Part shown: in pieces, positions 1-7,491 of the stretch
Position numbering within the stretch: the stretch's first letter is position 1
Layout of the letters: every line of letters starts with the position of its first letter
Assembly (NCBI RefSeq): GCF_018613725.1
Contig: NZ_JAGGPS010000026.1
Coordinates: 71,835-135,834, forward strand
DNA length: 64,000 nt
Direction of reading: 5' to 3'
DNA from: Hymenobacter sp. ISL-91
GTDB lineage: Bacteria; Bacteroidota; Bacteroidia; Cytophagales; Hymenobacteraceae
The notes under the pieces: generated by a model
What the model was told of the DNA's origin: nothing
The model's input: only the letters and a program-made list of their open reading frames with translations
Database searches by the model: none
Program-made: the position numbers and the translations under genes

Positions 1-15
1 CGCCCCTACATCGTT
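1..15. repeat. Truncated arm of the aggggcgggg-type palindromic repeat
   Basis: The first bases (cgcccctacatcgtt) match the right arm of the intergenic palindrome at 12081-12166. The rest of the element should lie just outside the window. Bases 16-51 hold nothing recognisable. Confidence 0.55.
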
Positions 16-51
16 TCGGCAAACTCACTTCGCAGCTTGAAGTATCAGAGT

Positions 52-100
52 AAAAACGGCCGATGAACACCCCTAAAATGGGGTATTCATCGGCCGTTTT
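52..100. terminator. Bidirectional hairpin terminator after kdsB
   Basis: A near-perfect 22-bp stem (aaaacggccgatga with its complement) closes on a short A-rich loop. It has an A run on the left and a T run on the right, so it can stop transcription from both sides. It lies 14 nt past the kdsB stop codon. Confidence 0.75.
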
Positions 101-113
101 GCGCAATCCAGAT

Positions 114-854
114 TCAACTTCCGAGGAAACGCAACGCCCGCTCCACGTCTTCCAGTGTGTCAATTCCGATGGTTTCCAGCTCGGTTTCGGCGGTTTGGAT
201 GGGGTAGCCGGCTTCGAGCCAGCGGAGCTGTTCGAGGCTTTCAGCCAGCTCTAGAGGCGAGGGTGGCAGCTGGGTGAGGGCGCGCAGCACGGCGGGACGG
301 TAGGCGTAAAGGCCGATGTGGCGCAGGTAGCGGTGGTGCTGCAGCCACTCGCTTTGCGGGTACTGGCGCTGGTAGGGCAGGGGGTGGCGGCTGAAATACA
401 GTGCCCGACCCCGGCCATCGAGTACCGCTTTGGGCAGGTGCGGGCTGAACAGTTCTTCTTCACTGATGACCGGCTTCACCAGCGTCCCGATTTGGGTGGT
501 GGGGTCGGCAAACAAGGCCAGCAGCGCGTTTATCTGGTCGGGATGAATGAACGGCTCGTCGCCCTGGATGTTGACGACGCAGTCGGCTGCTACGCCCAGC
601 TGCTCGTAGGCGTCGCGCACCCGGTCGGTGCCGCTGGGGTGGTCGGAGTTTGTGCGTACAGCCTCACCACCGAAGCCGCGTACATGCTTCAGAATCCGCT
701 CGTCGTCGGTGGCCACTACCACTCGTTGCAGGTTGGCTAGTTGGGCCTGCCGCACCACCCGTTCTATCATGGTCTGGCCGCCCAGGTCGATGAGCGGTTT
801 GCCGGGTAAGCGAGTGGAGGCGTAGCGGGCCGGAATGATGCCGATGGCGAGCAT
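114..854 (-). CDS. kdsB: 3-deoxy-manno-octulosonate cytidylyltransferase
   Basis: Activates Kdo as CMP-Kdo for lipid A-core assembly in the cytoplasm. The 246-residue protein has the usual family length. The nucleotide-binding start IIPARYASTRLPGKPL lies at residues 6-21, HPSGTDR at 72-78 and the metal/nucleotide motif VNIQGDEPF at about 94-102. The frame stays open further upstream, but the ATG at 854 puts the IIPARY motif at the N-terminus as in homologues, so the longer start is rejected. It is divergent from the LysM gene and ends at a strong hairpin. Its presence indicates a Gram-negative cell that makes Kdo-containing LPS. Confidence 0.96.
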   Translation of the reverse strand: MLAIGIIPARYASTRLPGKPLIDLGGQTMIERVVRQAQLANLQRVVVATDDERILKHVRGFGGEAVRTNSDHPSGTDRVRDAYEQLGVAADCVVNIQGDEPFIHPDQINALLALFADPTTQIGTLVKPVISEEELFSPHLPKAVLDGRGRALYFSRHPLPYQRQYPQSEWLQHHRYLRHIGLYAYRPAVLRALTQLPPSPLELAESLEQLRWLEAGYPIQTAETELETIGIDTLEDVERALRFLGS

Positions 855-1052
855 AGCAGGAGGGGCAGGTGGATAGAGCGCAAGAAACGGCAAAACCCGC
901 GAACTGCCGGCCACAGAAGTCCGGGTGGGCTCCCGGATAACCGGATTATAGGCCACAGGGGTGGTGCTACGGCCCGAATCCGTAACTTTAGGCAAAGTTT
1001 ATGCAGCTGCGCCGGTTTCGGTTTGCTCGTCTGCTTTGTGTACTGCTCTCCT

Positions 1053-2018
1053 ATGTCCCGATTTTCGTTGCTGACTGCTGCTCTCGTTTTCTCCGGCCTG
1101 TCTGCCTGGGCCGCTCCCGCGCCGGTAGCCCCGCCCGATTCCATCGGCGTGGAGTACCGCAACAACAAGCTGCTGATTCGCCACCGCGTAACGGCCGGCG
1201 AGACTATCTACGGCCTTTCGCGCCGCTACAAAGTGCCCGTTGAGGATATTGTGGAGGCCAATTCGGGCCAGAAAGGCCAGCTCAACCTGGGCCAGATAGT
1301 ACTTATTCCGCGCACCCGCGTGGTGCTCACGCCTGCCCCCGCCACCGCTGCCCGGCCGGCCACATCCACAGTTGCTGCTCCGGCTGCGTCGGTACGCGCA
1401 CTGCCCACTGATGCCAACGGCAACCGGGTGTACAAAGTAACGCCCGGCATGACGCTTTACGCCATTGCCCGCCGTTTCCAGACTACGCCCGCTGAGCTGG
1501 CCCGTCTCAACGGCTTTGCGGCCGACCACAGTGTGCGGGTAAATGAAGTGGTAATTATAGCCGCTCCGGCCACCGGGGCGGCTGGCCCGCCGGCACCCGT
1601 AGTGGCTGCCGCCCGCCCCACGGCCCGCGAGAAAGCCGTGGCCCGCGACGCCGAGCGCGAAAAGGCCCGCGACGAAGCCAGTTCGCCGGCCGTAACGCCC
1701 GAAACCAAAGACACGTCGGCACCCGCCCCGGCCCGCGTCAACGAGGCGGGCCGCCGCGTCACGGAAAGCGGCCTGGCCATGGTCATTCCTACCGATGCCT
1801 CCGATAAGTACCTGGCCCTGCACAAAACGGCCGCCGTGGGCACCATCATGGAGGTGCGCAACATCATGAACGGCCAGGCCGTGTACGTGCGCGTTATCGG
1901 CCGCCTGCCCGACACCGGTGAAAACGACAAAGTGCTGCTGCGCCTCTCCAAGCGTGCCGTGCAGCGCCTCGCCACTCCCGACCAACGCTTCCGCGTGGAA
2001 ACCAGCTATGTGCCGTAA
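1053..2018 (+). CDS. Secreted LysM-repeat protein with C-terminal RlpA-like domain
   Basis: A 321-residue protein with an N-terminal signal peptide (MSRFSLLTAALVFSGLSAWA). Two LysM peptidoglycan-binding repeats follow, at about residues 43-86 and 127-170, each with the YxVxxGxTxxxIxxR pattern. A charged Ala/Pro/Glu/Arg-rich linker comes next. The last 85 residues resemble the double-psi beta-barrel of RlpA-type proteins (GTIMEVRN, VYVRVIGRLPDTG, LRLSKRA). It probably acts in the periplasm on peptidoglycan during growth or division. The role is inferred from domains only. The ATG at 1053 is preferred over 1023 because it starts the signal peptide. It is divergent from kdsB. Confidence 0.85.
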   Translation: MSRFSLLTAALVFSGLSAWAAPAPVAPPDSIGVEYRNNKLLIRHRVTAGETIYGLSRRYKVPVEDIVEANSGQKGQLNLGQIVLIPRTRVVLTPAPATAARPATSTVAAPAASVRALPTDANGNRVYKVTPGMTLYAIARRFQTTPAELARLNGFAADHSVRVNEVVIIAAPATGAAGPPAPVVAAARPTAREKAVARDAEREKARDEASSPAVTPETKDTSAPAPARVNEAGRRVTESGLAMVIPTDASDKYLALHKTAAVGTIMEVRNIMNGQAVYVRVIGRLPDTGENDKVLLRLSKRAVQRLATPDQRFRVETSYVP

Positions 2019-2025
2019 GCCGTCG

Positions 2026-2131
2026 AGTACTGAGCAGTTGGTAGTGAGTAGTGAGACTCGACTTGGCTAATACCAACGACTGTAAAGCGTCAGTCTCATT
2101 ACTCACTACCCACTACCCACTACTCAGTACT
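2026..2131. repeat. Intergenic inverted repeat, actcactac type
   Basis: The left arm (agtactgag...gtagtgagtagtgagact) is matched by an imperfect reverse complement on the right, and both arms are built from short actcactaccc-like units. It fills the spacer between the LysM gene and the next CDS. A related element lies at 40365-40470. Confidence 0.7.
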
Positions 2132-2136
2132 AATAC

Positions 2137-2895
2137 ATGAACCACGCCCAGGTGCGGGCGCTGCTCGACGAGAAGTACCGCCGCTACGACCAGTCCGGCT
2201 TTATTGCCCTCGACCCCATCAGCATTCCGCACCAGTTCTCGGCCCGGCCCGATATAGAAATCAGTGGGCTGTTTGCGGCCGTGCTGGCCTGGGGGCGCCG
2301 GCCCACCATCATCAGCAAGTGCCGGGAGCTGCTACGGCGCATGGACGATGCCCCCCACCAGTTCATCACCCAGCACCACGACGACGACCTGAAACGGCTG
2401 CTGGGCTTCTGCCACCGCACCTTCTGCGACACCGACCTGCTGTACTTTGTGCACTGGCTGCGCTGGTACTACGGGCAGCACGCGTCGCTGGAAGACGCTT
2501 TCCTGCACGGCAATACCCAGAAGCAGCGACTGGAGAACTTCCACAACCTGTTCTTCAGCCTCGACGATGCGCCCCAGCGCACCCGTAAGCACGTGGCCAC
2601 GCCCGCCCGCGGTTCGGCCTGCAAGCGCCTCAATATGTATCTGCGCTGGATGGTGCGGCAGGACGAGCACGGCGTGGACTTCGGCCTCTGGACGCGCCTC
2701 TCGCCCGCCGACCTCATCTGCCCCTGCGACGTGCACGTCGAGCGCGTGGCCCGCCGCCTGGGTTTGCTGGAGCGCAAGCAACTCGATTGGTTGGCCGCCG
2801 AAGACCTGACCGCCCACCTGCGCACCTTCGACTCGCTGGACCCCGTGAAGTACGATTTCGCGCTGTTTGGCCTGGGGGTGGAAGGGGAGATGTAG
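2137..2895 (+). CDS. TIGR02757 family protein
   Basis: A 252-residue protein of a conserved bacterial family (TIGR02757/DUF2400) with no established function. It was recognised from the N-terminal LDEKYRRYD...SIPHQF region, the IEISGLFAAVLAWGRR segment and the C-terminal DPVKYDFALFGLG ending. The His- and Cys-containing stretch around TRLSPADLICPCDVHVERV is typical. No signal peptide or membrane segment is visible, so it is probably cytosolic. Its TAG stop lies within an atgtagcgcga motif that repeats in the palindrome that follows. Confidence 0.88.
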   Translation: MNHAQVRALLDEKYRRYDQSGFIALDPISIPHQFSARPDIEISGLFAAVLAWGRRPTIISKCRELLRRMDDAPHQFITQHHDDDLKRLLGFCHRTFCDTDLLYFVHWLRWYYGQHASLEDAFLHGNTQKQRLENFHNLFFSLDDAPQRTRKHVATPARGSACKRLNMYLRWMVRQDEHGVDFGLWTRLSPADLICPCDVHVERVARRLGLLERKQLDWLAAEDLTAHLRTFDSLDPVKYDFALFGLGVEGEM

Positions 2896-2901
2896 CGCGA
2901 A

Positions 2902-2996
2902 ATGTAGCGCGAAGCTCCAGCTTCGCGTGTCGTTGCTGACTGCCGCGCCAGCTGTAACCGTGCACCGATGCGCGAAGCTGGAGCTTCGCGCTACAT
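2902..2996. repeat. Intergenic inverted repeat, tgtagcgcgaagct type
   Basis: The arms read atgtagcgcgaagctccagcttcgcg on the left, with gcgcgaagctggagcttcgcgctacat on the right. Each arm is itself nearly palindromic (gaagctccagcttc). An extra atgtagcgcga copy immediately upstream contains the stop codon of the preceding gene. Related copies lie at 18515-18560 and, decayed, around 32357-32400. Confidence 0.75.
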
Positions 2997-3071
2997 CCCT
3001 GAATCTTTCCCGGCCCATTTGCTGTTTACCTTCGCACTGCCATTCAAGTTACCCAATACGAACTACCTCTT

Positions 3072-5495
3072 TTGATTCTACCTCAGAATTTCGAGCAGAA
3101 AATAGGCTTCTCCCAACTGCGGGACATGCTCAATGAGTTGTGCCTGAGTGGCCTGGGCCGGCACTTTGTAAGCAAGATGAGCTTCCAGACGCAGGCCGAG
3201 CAGCTCCAGAAGCTGCTGCTGCAAACCGATGAATTTCGCCAGCTGCTCAACAGCGGCGTCGACTTCCCCGGCAGCCACTACCACGATGTAAACCCTTACC
3301 TGGTACGGGCCAGCCTGCCCGGCTCCTACCTCGATGTATCGGCGTTTTTCGCCATCAAGATGAGCCTGCGCACCATCCGCGAGGCGCTCATGTTTTTCTC
3401 GCGGGCCGAGGACGACCTGTTTCCTACGCTACGCCTGCTGGGCATCGGCGTGCAGGTCGACCGCAACCTGCTGGCCGCTATGGACAAAGTGGTGGACGAC
3501 GAGGGCCAGGTGCGCGATGATGCCTCGCCGCTGCTGCGCCAGCTGCGCCAGGAGCTGATTTCGCGGCAGATGATGCTGCGCAAGCAGATTGGCAGCATCC
3601 TGCGCAATGCCCGCCAGCAGGGCTGGGTGCCGGAGGGGGCCGAGCCTACCATCCGGGGTGGGCGGCTGGTGCTGCCGGTGGTGGCCGAGCACAAGCGCCG
3701 CGTGAAAGGCCTGATTCATGACGAGTCGGCCACGGGCCAGACGGTGTACATTGAGCCCGAGGCCGTGTTCGAGCTCAACAACGACATCAAGGACCTCGAC
3801 AATGCCTACCAGCGCGAGCTGATGCGCATTCTCACCCAGCTTACGGCCCAGCTGCGCCCCCATATTCCGGACCTGCGCAAGGCCTACCAGTACCTGGGCC
3901 TCATCGATTTCATCCGGGCCAAGGCCCAGTTGGCGCGCCGCCTCGAAGCCACGCTGCCGGTGCTGCACCCGCAGCCAATGCTGCGCTGGAAACAAGTGCG
4001 CCACCCGCTGCTCTACCTCACTTTCCTGGCCCACGCCAAAACCGACCCCCGCGAGGTAGTTCCGCTCGACATCGAGTTGACGCCCGAGCAGCGTATCCTG
4101 CTGATTTCGGGGCCGAATGCCGGCGGTAAGTCGGTGAGCATGAAAACGGTGGGTTTGGTGCAGTACATGCTGCAGTGCGGGCTGCTGATTCCGGCCGGCG
4201 AGAAGTCGGAGGCCGGCATGTTTGACGATATTTTCATTGACATCGGCGACGAGCAGAGCCTGGAAAACGACCTGAGCACGTACTCCTCGCACTTGCTCAA
4301 CATGAAGCAGTTCATCACGCTGGCCAACAAGCGCAGCCTGGTGCTGATTGACGAATTCGGTACCGGTACCGAGCCTAGTCTGGGCGGAGCCATTGCCGAG
4401 GCCGTGCTGGAGCAGCTCAACCGGGCCCGCGCGTTCGGCGTTATTACCACCCACTACACCAACCTGAAAAACTATGCCGAGCGCACGCCCGGCATCGTGA
4501 ACGGGGCCATGCGCTACGACCCCGATAAGCTGCAGCCGCTTTACCGCCTCGAAATCGGTAAGCCCGGTTCGTCGTTTGCCATCGAAATTGCCCGCAAAAT
4601 CGGTCTACCCCGCCAGCTCGTCGAGCGGGCCAGCCAGCTCGTGGGCAAGGATAAGATTCGCTACGACCAGCTGCTCGAAGGCCTCGAAAAAGAGAAAACC
4701 GAGCTGGAGCAGCGCACCGCCGAAGCCGCCAAGGCCGAGCGCCGCCTCAAGAAAGCCGCCCAGGAATACCAGGACCTCAAGCGCTACCTCGACGACACCA
4801 CCCAGGAAACCCTGCGCACGGCCAAAGCCCAGGCCAAAACCCTGCTGCGCGACACCAACCAGCAGATTGAGGCGACAATCCAGGAAATCCGGCTGGGCCA
4901 GGCCGACAAGGAGCGCACCAAGGAGGCCCGCGGCAAGCTCGACACGTTTGTGCGCGAGAAGCTACAGATTGAGCCCCCCAAAGCCCGCGCCACCCGCGAG
5001 CTGGCCGACGCCGCCACCCTCAAACCCGGCGACAAAGTGGCGCTGCTGGGCCAGGAGGGCCACGGCGAAATCATGGCCGTGAAAGGTAAAACGGCCGAGG
5101 TGTCGTTTGGGGGCATGAAAACCATCGTCAAGATTGGCCAGCTCGAAAAGCTTACGCGCTCCGAAATTCGGGAGCGGGAAAAGCAGGCGGCCCGGCTGGC
5201 TCCGGCTCAGTATGCGGGTTCGGGCTTCAATACCACCGGCCGCATGGCCAGCTTCAACCCCACGCTGGACCTGCGCGGCGAGCGGGCCGAGGATGCCGTA
5301 ACCAAAATCCAGAGCTACGTCGATGATGCCATCATGCTGGGCATCCCGGAAATCAGAATCCTGCACGGCCGCGGCAACGGCGTGCTGCGCCAGATTGCCC
5401 GCGACTACCTGCACCGCACCCGCGAGGTAGCCAGCGTAGCCGACGAGCACGCCGACCGCGGCGGCGACGGCGTGACGGTGGCGGTGTTGAAGTAG
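3072..5495 (+). CDS. mutS2: Endonuclease MutS2 (MutS family with Smr domain)
   Basis: An 807-residue DNA-binding ATPase. MutS2 proteins suppress recombination or act on stalled ribosomes, depending on species. The core/lever helices are followed by Walker A GPNAGGKS near residue 347 and Walker B LVLIDEFGTGTEP near 423. A long Lys/Glu/Ala coiled coil spans about 520-640, and the C-terminal Smr nuclease domain has LDLRGERAEDAV and LHGRGNG at about 733-807. The start is TTG at 3072: the LPQNFEQKIGF motif that follows is the family N-terminus and no upstream ATG is available. A TACCTTCG promoter-like motif lies about 50 nt upstream. Confidence 0.95.
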   Translation: MILPQNFEQKIGFSQLRDMLNELCLSGLGRHFVSKMSFQTQAEQLQKLLLQTDEFRQLLNSGVDFPGSHYHDVNPYLVRASLPGSYLDVSAFFAIKMSLRTIREALMFFSRAEDDLFPTLRLLGIGVQVDRNLLAAMDKVVDDEGQVRDDASPLLRQLRQELISRQMMLRKQIGSILRNARQQGWVPEGAEPTIRGGRLVLPVVAEHKRRVKGLIHDESATGQTVYIEPEAVFELNNDIKDLDNAYQRELMRILTQLTAQLRPHIPDLRKAYQYLGLIDFIRAKAQLARRLEATLPVLHPQPMLRWKQVRHPLLYLTFLAHAKTDPREVVPLDIELTPEQRILLISGPNAGGKSVSMKTVGLVQYMLQCGLLIPAGEKSEAGMFDDIFIDIGDEQSLENDLSTYSSHLLNMKQFITLANKRSLVLIDEFGTGTEPSLGGAIAEAVLEQLNRARAFGVITTHYTNLKNYAERTPGIVNGAMRYDPDKLQPLYRLEIGKPGSSFAIEIARKIGLPRQLVERASQLVGKDKIRYDQLLEGLEKEKTELEQRTAEAAKAERRLKKAAQEYQDLKRYLDDTTQETLRTAKAQAKTLLRDTNQQIEATIQEIRLGQADKERTKEARGKLDTFVREKLQIEPPKARATRELADAATLKPGDKVALLGQEGHGEIMAVKGKTAEVSFGGMKTIVKIGQLEKLTRSEIREREKQAARLAPAQYAGSGFNTTGRMASFNPTLDLRGERAEDAVTKIQSYVDDAIMLGIPEIRILHGRGNGVLRQIARDYLHRTREVASVADEHADRGGDGVTVAVLK

Positions 5496-5525
5496 AGTGT
5501 GTAATTTGACAGCCGAAAAAACGGT

Positions 5526-5643
5526 GTCATGCTGAGCGAAGCGGAGCGCAGTCGAAGCATCTCTACTGCAATGGCAACCCTAAAGTTGGGTTTACTACTG
5601 TGGTAGAGATGCTTCGACTGCGCTCCGCTTCGCTCAGCATGAC
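5526..5643. repeat. Intergenic inverted repeat, gtcatgctgagc type
   Basis: About 40-bp arms, starting gtcatgctgagcgaagcg and ending in the exact reverse complement, flank a roughly 36-bp unrelated loop. The same arm sequence with one or two changes occurs at 16327-16460, and a shorter relative at 54926-55022. Confidence 0.85.
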
Positions 5644-5720
5644 GGTCTATTAAAGCCGTAACTTGCCAAAAAGCGGCCCGCTTCTTCGGGCGCTTCTTCA
5701 CCTTTAGTACCCCAAAACTC

Positions 5721-6659
5721 TTGCATCCTCGCAACCCCCACAACGGCCGCTACGATTTCGCCCAACTCACGGCCGCCAGCCCCGCCCTTGCGCCTTTCGT
5801 GGTGTCCAATCCGGCCGGTGATAACAGCATCGACTTCGCCAACCCCGCCGCCGTGAAGGCCCTGAACCAGGCGTTGTTGCGGCAGCACTATGACGTGCAG
5901 CACTGGGACGTGCCGGCTGGCTACCTCTGTCCGCCCATCCCCGGCCGCGCCGATTATATCCACTACGCTGCCGACCTGTTGGCCACCGACAATGGGGGAG
6001 TAGCGCCGACCGACAAAGCCGTACACGTGCTCGACATCGGGGTGGGAGCCAACTGCGTGTACCCCATCATCGGTAGCAAGGCCTACGGCTGGCGCTTCGT
6101 GGGCTCCGAAACCGATTCAGTAGCCCTAAAAGCAGCCAAGAGCATGGTGGCGGCCAATCCGGCGCTGGCTAACCGCGTGGAGCTGCGCGTGCAGAGCCAT
6201 CAGGCTTTCGTGTTCGAGGACATTGTGAAGCCCCGCGAGGAGTTCGATCTGGTGGTATGTAACCCGCCGTTCCATTCCTCGGCCGAGGAGGCCGCCAGCG
6301 GCAGCCGCCGCAAGGGCCGCAACTTGGGCTACCCCAAAACGGCCGGCGGTGCGCCGGTGCTCAACTTCGGGGGGCAGAACACGGAGTTGTGGTGCGAGGG
6401 CGGCGAAGAGGGCTTCCTCAAGCGCATGGTGGCCCAGAGCGTGGGCGTGCGCGAACGGGTGCTGTGGTTCAGCACACTCATTTCTAAAAAGGACACCCTG
6501 CCCAGCATCTACCACTTCCTTAAGCTAGCCGGCTCGCCCGAAACCCGCACCATCGAGATGAAGCAGGGCCAGAAAATCAGCCGCATCGTGGCCTGGACCT
6601 TCCAGACGCCCGAGCAGCGCCAGGAATGGGCCGCGCGGCGCTGGAAGGCACAACAGTAG
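5721..6659 (+). CDS. rlmF: 23S rRNA (adenine(1618)-N(6))-methyltransferase RlmF
   Basis: A 312-residue SAM-dependent methyltransferase. The family N-terminus HPRNPHNGRYDF follows directly after a TTG codon at 5721, which is the only plausible start. The SAM motif DIGVGANCVYP lies near residue 107 and the catalytic NPPF motif (LVVCNPPFHS) near 181, as expected for N6-adenine methylation. The length matches E. coli RlmF. It targets A1618 of 23S rRNA in the family; that target is assumed here. It is convergent with the following minus-strand gene, and the two share a hairpin terminator. Confidence 0.95.
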   Translation: MHPRNPHNGRYDFAQLTAASPALAPFVVSNPAGDNSIDFANPAAVKALNQALLRQHYDVQHWDVPAGYLCPPIPGRADYIHYAADLLATDNGGVAPTDKAVHVLDIGVGANCVYPIIGSKAYGWRFVGSETDSVALKAAKSMVAANPALANRVELRVQSHQAFVFEDIVKPREEFDLVVCNPPFHSSAEEAASGSRRKGRNLGYPKTAGGAPVLNFGGQNTELWCEGGEEGFLKRMVAQSVGVRERVLWFSTLISKKDTLPSIYHFLKLAGSPETRTIEMKQGQKISRIVAWTFQTPEQRQEWAARRWKAQQ

Positions 6660-6692
6660 ACCTTTGCCACCCGTTTGGTAAATTGCCTGCCA

Positions 6693-6733
6693 AGCAAAGA
6701 GCGGCGCCCCACACTGGGGCGCCGCTCTTTGCT
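6693..6733. terminator. Bidirectional terminator between rlmF and the convergent gene
   Basis: A perfect stem, caaagagcggcgcccc with its complement, closes on a 5-nt loop and is flanked by A-rich and T-rich ends. It is positioned between two convergent stop codons. Confidence 0.8.
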
Positions 6734-6765
6734 TTACTTGCTGTGGGCTTCCTGGCAACTCCTGC

Positions 6766-7308
6766 TTAGCCTCCGGCAGTGCCGCGAATCATAATAGTGC
6801 CGGGCGCATGCTCGGGCTTGGGCGACTGAGCCAGCCACACATCCACGAGCGTGGCGGGTTGCCCGGCCGTGGGGCGTACAATGTGCAGTTGGCCGATAGC
6901 AGCCGGCGCAATGCGCAGGCCGGCCACTGTTGGCGCGTCGAGCGGGTGTCCGTTTAGGGCGAACAGCACCGGCCCGTTTATGCCCAGTTGCTTGCCCAGT
7001 TCGGCAAACGACTGGCTCTTGATGCGCTCAGACGATTGTACATCGACGACGGCCACCCCGAGGTTGCGGAGCTGAGCAGGATAGTCTGCTTTGTTGCCCT
7101 TATACACCTTCACCGCTTTGATATCGTTCGAGTTCACTTCATGCAGTATGCCGCTGATAATGATGTTGGAATTCAGCACAACGATGGGTTCGGTTAAAAC
7201 TGCAGGAGGTCGAACATATGCGGAGGTTTGCTGTGCCAGAGCGGTGTGGGCCCCGCCCCAGACGCCGGCCAGCAGGATAACCGTAAGGTAAAGCCGATTT
7301 GCACGCAT
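6766..7308 (-). CDS. Small secreted protein, TonB plug-like, function unknown
   Basis: A 180-residue protein with a clear signal peptide (MRANRLYLTVILLAGVWGG...ALAQ). The middle segment NDIKAVKVYKG resembles the plug-domain stretch of TonB-dependent receptors, where a small N-terminal segment names a residue that nucleates export. The C-terminal GTIMIRG is also plug-like. No barrel follows, so it is not a receptor. Bacteroidetes carry many small periplasmic proteins of this type. The start at 7308 is chosen because it begins the signal peptide; the upstream extension is rejected. Function is not assigned. Confidence 0.6.
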   Translation of the reverse strand: MRANRLYLTVILLAGVWGGAHTALAQQTSAYVRPPAVLTEPIVVLNSNIIISGILHEVNSNDIKAVKVYKGNKADYPAQLRNLGVAVVDVQSSERIKSQSFAELGKQLGINGPVLFALNGHPLDAPTVAGLRIAPAAIGQLHIVRPTAGQPATLVDVWLAQSPKPEHAPGTIMIRGTAGG

Positions 7309-7407
7309 ATGGATAGTAAAGAGAGTGGATGGAAAGGTCGTTGACAGGCATACGGTAAGTGGTGGCCGCATTGCTGTAAAGCGCAGTAATATATTGCTAA
7401 TCAGTTT

Positions 7408-7443
7408 AAAAAAAGGCAGCTCCCGTTTCGGGAGCTGCCTTTT
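7408..7443 (-). terminator. Terminator of the phospholipase D-like gene
   Basis: The perfect stem ggcagctcccg / cgggagctgcc has a TTTC loop. An A run on the plus-strand left side becomes a U tract for minus-strand transcripts. It lies 49 nt past the stop at 7492. Confidence 0.8.
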
Positions 7444-7491
7444 ACGACTTGCCAGAACCGGTGAAAATTCTCACCTCTCCGTTATGGCAAC